From the NCBI GenBank assembly GCA_004794655.1, contig SMMW01000013.1, forward strand, positions 62,001 through 126,000: a DNA stretch of 64,000 bases, given 5' to 3'. The position numbers and the translations under genes were made by a program. This DNA is from Marisa cornuarietis (Eukaryota; Mollusca; Gastropoda; Architaenioglossa; Ampullariidae). Below the pieces are notes generated by a model. The model was not told the DNA's origin. It saw nothing but the letters and a program-made list of their open reading frames with translations, and did not search any database. Each line of letters starts with the position of its first letter. The stretch's first letter is position 1. Positions 49,600 through 58,500 of the stretch are shown piece by piece.

Positions 49600-52500
49600 A
49601 ATTTTTAATTAGAACAAAGGCTGTAAGTATAACAATCAAAAAACGAGTACAGTGGTACCTTGAGATACGAGTTTAATTCGTTCCGTGACCGAGCTCGTAA
49701 CTCAGTCAGCTCGTATCTCAAACAAATTATTCCCATTTAAAATAACTGAAACAGAATTAATCCGTTCCAGTACCGAGAAAAGTCCCCAAAGTATCGTAAA
49801 TTCGAAGAAAAGTACATGTTTTTAATACAGAAACACTGTCAAGAACGCACGGACAGTGTGGACAGGTCACACACAACACACACTGACCTCACAGCGTTCT
49901 TCACGTGTCCTTTCACACAACAAAATACAAAGACCTGCACATGGGCTCGAACGTTTCTATTAATCGGGTGAACGTAAATCTATACTTTACTAAATAACAA
50001 CAGAAAACTTCAGCACAAATATTCTACACTGAGTTTGCAGAGAAACAAATATATCTAAGCAGTTTATATTAAAGTCCTTCAAGTTCTCTCTTCTTCTGTT
50101 GTTGGGGGGGGGGAAAAGGGTCGACACGGCAAACAGTTCCCCTCTTTCAGTCTTGCTCTCTGGCGTTGATCATACGGACAGCCTACATTCACCAAATAAC
50201 TCCGACAGTCTAACGGCAGACAAATGATCAAGTCAATAATAATTCCACAGTAGGTAAATCCACACAGTTCTACGATCTTCTCAAGAGATCACACAGCAGT
50301 TGAGAAAATTAGTAAATCGAGGAACCACACAGATAATATTTCTCCACACAGTTCTACGATCTTCTCAAGAGATCACACAGCAGTTGAGAAAATTAATAAA
50401 TCGAGGAACCACACAGTTAATATTTCTCCACACAGTTCTACGATCTTCTCAAGAGATCACACAGCAGTTGAGAAAATTAATAAATCGAGGAACCACACAG
50501 ATAATATTTCTCCACACAGTTCTACGATCTTCTCAAGAGATCACACAGCAGTTGAGAAAATTAATAAATCGAGGAACCACACAGTTAATATTTCTCCACA
50601 CAGTTACTCTTTCTCCATACAGTTACTCTTTCTCCATACAGTTAATATTTCTTTACACCGTTAATATGTATCCACACAGTTACTATTTATCCACACAGTT
50701 GCTATTTCTTCACACAGTTAATATTAATCCACACAGTACTATTAATTCCAACCTCTGTACCAAATTCCTCTTTTTCCTAGACGCTCACGTCTGCTTCTTC
50801 TTCCAATTTCTAAACAACGCCCCCTATACACATTCAAACCAGGGGTCATAATCGCTATTCAATCAAGGGCGACAACCTCGTTACTTCGACGTTCAGGGGT
50901 GATAACACATGTTCATAACATTCCTCCCCTCCTACAAAAAAAAATGTTCACATTTTTGCCTAACTACAATAGAACTGTTACGTTGTACGAAAAAATTATC
51001 TTACCGCCCTATGGAATTTCTTGATCCATTTCAGCCCTTGATAAGGCATCGGCTAATTTATTAGTGGTCCCCTTAATCGGCTGAATATCAAACTTAAACT
51101 CCTGGAGGGCTAAAGCCCACCCCATCACTCTGGCATTCTTATAAGGATTAGATGTGAGGAACGATAGGGGCTTGTGATCAGTATGTAGGGTAAACTGTCT
51201 CCCATACAAATATCTAGACAGCTTCAGAACAGACCATACTATGGCCAAACACTCTCTTTCTACTGTGCTGTATCTCTTCTCTCTATCCATTAATTTTCTA
51301 CTCACATATATGACGGGTAAGAAACTGTCATCATGGGGTTGGAGCAACACTGCCCCTAGCCCTACTGCACTAGCGTCAGTCTGCAGTAAGAACGGCAATG
51401 TAAAGTCTGGTAGCCTCAGAATGGGATAGCTTGAGAGGAGAACCTGGATCTTTTCTAAAGCAGATTTACACTCTGAAGTCCATTGAATAGATCGGGGCCT
51501 GTCTCCTTTCACGAGATCCGATATCGGTGCAATAACTTCAGAGAAGTTAGCGATGTATCTTCGGTAGTAGCTAATGAGTCCAATGAGAGATCGAATCTGT
51601 TTCTTAGACCTAGGAGTCTGGATGTCAAGGATCTTTTGAATAAGGGATCGATCAGGTTTCATTATCCCTCGTCCTAACTGATGGCCTAGGTATAATATTT
51701 GTTGATAGCCGGCGTCGATTTTCGAAGGCCTGGCTGTCAGTTGGAATTTGGCTAGAGTCCTCAATACTCCTTGGAGATGCATTAGATGACTTTCCCAATC
51801 ATCGCTTCCTGTGAGTAAATCATCAAAGAAATGACGAGTGGCGTGTTTTTCCAAGTGTAGTGAACGCATAGCCCGGGCGAACGTGGCGGGAGCTGTTACT
51901 AAACCGAAAGGCATTCTGGTCCACTGAAAGAGACCTTTAGTGGTTTGAAAGGCGGTCTTAGGACGGTCTTCCTTCTTAACGGTAATTTGCCAATACCCTT
52001 TTGTTAGATCAATTTTTGTGAAAAATTTTGCAGTCGCCAAACTGACGTATACGGCTTCCGGGTCGGGGATGGGTTCCGCATCAAACTGGGTGATTTGGTT
52101 CAGTGCTCGATAATCCACACAGAAACGCATCGTTCCGTCCCTTTTCTTTACTAGTAAAACAGGTGACGAGTATGGCGAGGTGGATGGTTCAATAACTCCT
52201 AGTTCTAACATAGAATCCACTTCACTCTCGATTTGTTGTTGTAGAGCAAATGGGACTGGGTAGGGTTTTTGTTTTATTACCCTTTCTTCTATCAGTTTTA
52301 TTTCATGTTCCACGTTCCCTTGGAACAAACCTGGTTGGGTGGTCAGTACATTTTCATATTGGTTGAAGATTTCTTGTAGTTCCAGTCGTCGAGGAGATGG
52401 TAATTCGGGGTCTATTTGTATGTCCTTGACACTTTCGCCAGCTGTGGGTGTTACTGTTGGTATGGTTGCAGGATCAAAAGGTTCGGGTGGCTGAAGAATC

Positions 52501-55500
52501 GCCACATTACAGGAAATGGGTATGATAGGTATTCTAGGTGGCTGGTGAGGTTCTTTGGGATCGGACATGTGTTGCGGACAGAATTGGGAGGAAAGGATGT
52601 CGTCGAATTGGATAGGAAGAGGACATGAAGGGACCGGCTTAGAAGGTAAGAAACTGTTCTCAATGTTGTAGGTGAAGAGGGCTGATGGAACTTCTTCACG
52701 TCGATGGTATTGTTTCAGCATGTTTATGTGGTAGGTCTTCTCTTGCTTCTGAATTTTTAGCACATAATCCGGATGGCGCTTCTGTATTACTAAATAAGGT
52801 CCTTTCCACTGCATTAGAAGTTTGTTTGCTTTCGTGGGCCTTAGCACCAATACTTCGTCTCCTTCCCTAAGTTGACGTGGTACAGTCTTTTTGTCGTAAT
52901 ATCGCTTGCTATTTATTCTGGCATTTTCCGAGGTCTCTGCGGCTTGGTGCAGGGTCTCCCGCAGGATTGCCTTTAGGTCTAAAATGTACTGGAAGATAGA
53001 TTTTTCTTCTGAAGTGGTTTGTTGCTCTTCCTTCCAGTGGGCTGCTAAAAGGTCCATAGGTCCTCTGACCTTTCGTCCGTATAACAATTCGAACGGTGAG
53101 AATCCGGTGGACGCATGCACTGACTCTCGACAGCCGAAGAGTAAAGCTGGTATGTACCTATGCCATTGCCTTGGTTCCTTTTCGATGACTCTTCGAATCA
53201 TGGGTTTAAGCGTGCCATGAAATCGTTCGACACACCCATTTGTCTGAGCGTGATACGGGGTTGAATGCAAAGTCTTAATGGATAGAAGCTTCATGACTTC
53301 TTGCATCAGTTGAGATGTGAACTGGGAACCTCTGTCGGTAAGAATTTCCTGAGGAAATCCAACCCTACTGAAAATCGTTAGTAAAGTCTCAGCTATTGTG
53401 ACCGTGTCAATCTTTTTGATGGGTATGGCTTCTGGATATCTGGTGGCTACATCGATGAGAGTCAAGAGGTGGGTGTGTCCTTCTTCTGATGGTGGGTGAA
53501 GGGGTCCCACTAAGTCTACTGCTACTCTCAGGAAAGGCTTGGGACCTTGACCATAGGCACCGGTCGAATTCTACCAGGAGCGGTGGTGCGTTGACAGACG
53601 TCACAGGTTTTACAGTAATTTCTAGTGTCTTTCCTTACATGGGGCCACCAAAACTTGCTTCTGATGCGGTACAAAGTACTTCTGCATCCCATATGGCCTG
53701 CTAATGGATTATCATGAGCAAGTCGGAGAATGGTCTTTCTCAGGGTGGTCGGTACTACCAATTGTCTAGTAACTTCGTTTGACTGCCGAAAGAGACGATA
53801 CAAAAGCTTGTTCTTGTAGCAAAAGTGCTCTTTCTGGTTGTTCGCTAGATCTTCATCTTGTGCTACCTCTTTTATTGTTGTGAGAGAGGGATCGCTCTGC
53901 TGTAGAGCAATTAGATCATTCCTCTTAATGTCCCATTGAATTGGTGGTAGAGTTATGGGTTGAGGTCCCTGCATCTGGCGTTGGAATTGCGCGCGAGTGG
54001 TAACCGCTGCTGTTGGTTCTGACTCTTTCTCTTGTACATCAAATACCACCCGTTTTGTACCTCTCACGTTTCCAATGATTAGGTCGACAACTGGATTTTC
54101 GATGACACAACATTTCAGGTCTCCACTGAAGAAAGGTGTCTCTACTGGAACACGTGCTAGAGGGAAGGTTTCAACCTTTCCACCAAAGGTAATACAAGAT
54201 TGTTTCCCGTTCAGTCGGTCCTGTGGTTGAACCAAGGAGGCTCGTATACCGGAGATGGTTGCACCTGAGTCGCGTAGCACCTTAACTTGCTGTCCCCTAA
54301 TCCGTCCTGGATACAGATGTAGTTTACCCAATTCTTCCTCGTCGGTGACTGAACACATAATAGCAACATTGGCTGGGGTTGGGTTGCTCTCATTTTTCCA
54401 ATTTCCATTTGTGTTATCTTGGGGTCTATAGCTTGGACAAACCTTCGCTATATGTCCAAGTCCTCCACAGTTGAAGCAACGTCGTGGTGGTTTCCAACGA
54501 TCAGGATGACAAGGGCTGTTTCGATCATATATGGTCGTTGGTGCTTCCTTCGGAACTGTTCTTATTGGTGGGGAGTGGGGTGGAGTCCTCCATGATTCAT
54601 TCCTTCTGTAGGGAGGAGTATTTCGTTGTCTTGAAGATCGAGGAGAAGTAAATTGGTGTCTGTCCTGCTTTGGGCGAGCTGGCGGTGAAGAAGGAGGAGT
54701 GGCTTGTCCCACATTTGCGAACATGATAGTTTCTGTTCGTCTTGCCGGAGATTTCTGGGGGTGTGCTTGGCGATAACGTTCAGCACTGTCAATCATTTCA
54801 TTAGCGTTCTGAAAATCTCTTTCTCTCAGAAATACGGCTAAATCTCTAGATACACTTTGCAGTACTTGTTCTCTGACTAGCAGATCATGCAATCCTTCAT
54901 AAGTTTTTTGGACTTTGGATAAGTCGATCCACCTGTTGAACAATCCGATTAGTCTGGCTTGAAAAGAATGCATTGACTCTTGAGATTGGGGTTTCACCGA
55001 TCTAAATTTTTCTCTGTAACCTTCGGCGGTGCACTGAAACTTGAGTAATAGTTCTCTTTTGAGCACATCATAATCCACGGGGCCCTGTACACATAGGTTA
55101 TCATAGAGCTGGAGGGCTTCTCCGTGAAAAGAAGTGGCGATTTGTAATGGCCAGATATCTCTGGTCCATTTAAGGGACTGCGCCTGAGCCTCAAATCGAT
55201 TCAAAAATGCGTTGATATCGTCTTCGTCCTCTTTGAAGGCGGGGAGTTTATGTGTGAGTCCTTTTGGGGTTTGGTTCCCATTACTCCTCGTCGCGCTGGA
55301 ATCGGTCTCTCTCTCTAAACGTAGTTTCTCTAATTCGAACTGACGCTCGGCCTCTCTTTCTCTTGCGGCCCTTTCAGCTTCTTTTTCTTTAGCTATCCTG
55401 TCAGCTTCTTTTTCTTTAGCTATCCTGTCAGCTTCTTTTTCTTTAGCTATCCTGTCAGCTTCTTTTTCTTTATCTAGCTTCTAATCTTTCTGCTAATCTT

Positions 55501-58500
55501 TCTGCTTCTTTCTCTCTGGCTAATCTTTCTGCTTCTTTCTCTCTGGCTAATCTTTCTGCTTCTTTCTCTCTGGCTAATCTTTCTGCTTCTTTCTCTCTGG
55601 CTAATCTTTCTGCTTCTTTCTCTCTGGCTAATCTTTCTGCTTCTTTCTCTCTGGCTAATCTTTCTGTATATCTGTCCTGCCTTTCAATGCACTGAAATAC
55701 ATACTTTGTAAGGGCTTCTTCTTTCAATCCCAACAGTTGTCCTTCTTTCATAAAGTCGGCTACCTCCCTAACGGATTCAGCCATGGTTAACACCTATCCA
55801 ACACAATTACTCTAGTGTGTTTACAAAAAGGGAGCACCCTACTATCAAAGCTTCTAATAAGGCAGAAAATACAACCAGAATTGCAATAAGTCTAAGCTAC
55901 TGGCATGTCAACATCAATCAGGCAAAAAAATTATCTTCAAGGAATGCAACTGGGTTACAAAATAACATCAATAGCAGTCTTAACTTGTTCAAAACTAGTC
56001 ACTCAGATTTCTAGATCTATTAACAATCCTAAAGTACCGTACGAGTACATCAAAATAATCCAAGGGCGACAACTTATTCAAACATCCAATGACTTCACAT
56101 AAATTAATAAGTGAACACGCAAGGCCCAGAATTATTATTTTTTTATAAAAATAAAACAAGACAGATAACTACAGGATAGAGAACATCCACTCTCACTTTC
56201 GGTTTCTGCATACACTTTCACACAGAATAGTGAGCTTGGAAAATAAAGACGAGAGGCAAAGTAGAAACAGAGGCTAATTCCTTACTACGGGTAGAACTTT
56301 ACACACCCGTAGACCCGTGAAGCTGGAGACGGGGAAACTGCACCACGCCCAACATGTAACACTTAAACACTGAGCAAATATAAATAAGTACAACCGCTTT
56401 GCAAAATTCTCAAAGATAAATAATTAACTGCCAACCTTCTACCACTAAGTCCCAGGGGAATCACAAACACTGAATCGAAGACACACTTTCACCCGACTCT
56501 GTACCAAACGAAACAAACCCACAACAGATCACGTCGGGGTCACCAAATGTCAGGAACGCACGGAAAGTGTGGACAGGTCACACACAACACACACTGACCT
56601 CACAGCGTTCTTCACGTGTCCTTTCACACAACAAAATACAAAGACCTGCACATGGGCTCGAACGTTTCTATTAATCGGGTGAACGTAAATCTATACTTTA
56701 CTAAATAACAACAGAAAACTTCAGCACAAATATTCTACACTGAGTTTGCAGAGAAACAAATATATCTAAGCAGTTTATATTAAAGTCCTTCAAGTTCTCT
56801 CTTCTTCTGTTGTTGGGGGGGGGGGGGAAAGGGTCGACACGGCAAACAGTTCCCCTCTTTCAGTCTTGCTCTCTGGCGTTGATCATACGGACAGCCTACA
56901 TTCACCAAATAACTCCGACAGTCTAACGGCAGACAAATGATCAAGTCAATAATAATTCCACAGTAGGTAAATCCACACAGTTCTACGATCTTCTCAAGAG
57001 ATCACACAGCAGTTGAGAAAATTAGTAAATCGAGGAACCACACAGATAATATTTCTCCACACAGTTCTACGATCTTCTCAAGAGATCACACAGCAGTTGA
57101 GAAAATTAATAAATCGAGGAACCACACAGTTAATATTTCTCCACACAGTTCTACGATCTTCTCAAGAGATCACACAGCAGTTGAGAAAATTAATAAATCG
57201 AGGAACCACACAGATAATATTTCTCCACACAGTTCTACGATCTTCTCAAGAGATCACACAGCAGTTGAGAAAATTAATAAATCGAGGAACCACACAGTTA
57301 ATATTTCTCCACACAGTTACTCTTTCTCCATACAGTTAATATTTCTTTACACCGTTAATATGTATCCACACAGTTACTATTTATCCACACAGTTGCTATT
57401 TCTTCACACAGTTAATATTAATCCACACAGTACTATTAATTCCAACCTCTGTACCAAATTCCTCTTTTTCCTAGACGCTCACGTCTGCTTCTTCTTCCAA
57501 TTTCTAAACAACGCCCCCTATACACATTCAAACCAGGGGTCATAATCGCTATTCAATCAAGGGCGACAACCTCGTTACTTCGACGTTCAGGGGTGATAAC
57601 ACATGTTCATAACAAACACACACATATATATACATTACTAATAAAGAAAAATATATGAAATAGAAATATAATTGTTATTTAGTACTTTTTTCTTCAGGTC
57701 GCCGTAAATGTTGCGTGCCTTTTCGCATATTACCGTCTCCGTCACCGTATCTCCTGCCAGCTCTTTGTCTTTCACTCACAACAGCAGAAGCTTCTCCATT
57801 TCTTCATGAATATTTGTCCTTAATTGGGACAGAATTTTAGTTCCTTTTGCTGGCATTGCACCTTTGATGGCATCCTTTTGTTTAAGGATGGCGCAAATTG
57901 TGGATGTACTGCGGTCGTACATCTTGGCAAGATCCATCACTCGATCGTACACCACGCTCATGTTTTTCTATTATTTTTTTTATTTATTTCTATCGCCATC
58001 ATTATCTCCTTCTTCTCACCACTGTCCGTTTCATTCACATTCTTCGGCCCCATCGTAGCAAACAAAAAAGTTAGTTAAAACTGCGATCATGATGCAAAAA
58101 CGAGCACAACGCACGAGATACGACTTAACTCTGTGGGTAACACACGAGAAAGAACGAGACGACGCCGTGACGATCCCGTGATGCTGCGATCCGAGGGCCC
58201 GACAGGGCAACTTCCCGAATTACGTGTCGGCTTCCAGAATGACCGCCGGCTCGTATCTCGGAATTCAGCTCGGATATCAAACAGAAAATTGGCCCGAGTC
58301 GCAGCTCGTATCTCAAGAAACTCGTATGCTGAGCAGCTCGTATCTCAAAGTACCACCGTACTGCAGATTTCTTATGATAAGTATTATCTAAAAACATTTA
58401 ACTTTTATTTTTAAAAAACAAACTTGGCAGGGTTCAGACGGAGTTGACTCGGATAATGACGTTGCTGAACACGGCTATGATCCAGACCTGGAGTCCATGA

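Larger units (their letters stand above)
49837..57614 (-). mobile_element. Gmr1-like Ty3/gypsy LTR retrotransposon (integrase before RT)
   Basis: A 7.8-kb element in minus orientation with two LTRs of 1067 and 1084 bases (TG...CA), 5-base target duplication, tRNA-Trp-type primer site, polypurine tract and nearly continuous gag-pol. Domain order read from the protein: coiled-coil gag, CCHC knuckle, DSGA protease, HHCC + DDE integrase with GPY/F end, then reverse transcriptase (FFDDLL) and RNase H (TDAS). In ordinary Ty3/gypsy elements integrase follows RNase H. The order here is that of the Gmr1-like group first described from Atlantic cod. Only two frame breaks are seen (about 55475 and 53540). 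LTRs are nearly identical, so the insertion is recent. Confidence 0.9.
49650..58358 (-). mobile_element. Pogo/Tigger-like DNA transposon, split by an LTR retrotransposon
   Basis: Inverted ends read CAGTGGTACCTTGAGATACG on the left and, in reverse, CGGTGGTACTTTGAGATACG on the right, each flanked by TA (49648-49649 and 58359-58360), the expected pogo/Tc1-mariner target duplication. The word AGCTCGTATCTCA recurs as a subterminal repeat near both ends. The right interior carries transposase remnants. Only about 190 bases remain left of the LTR insertion and about 740 right of it, so it had lost its middle or C-terminal part before or after the insertion. Confidence 0.82.

Noticed and set aside
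50261..50600. Regular repeats that could suggest a CRISPR array
   Set aside because: Units are contiguous with no unique spacers, lie inside an LTR, and the genome is animal.
50300..50851. 183-codon open frame with a perfect 28-residue repeat; a second one at 57013-57339
   Set aside because: It is a by-product of an 84-base tandem repeat within the LTRs. The unit length is a multiple of three, so the frame stays open. No start context or protein similarity.
53520..53560. Programmed ribosomal frameshift in the Gmr1-like element
   Set aside because: The break falls in the middle of integrase, not between gag and pol, so a mutation is the simpler reading.
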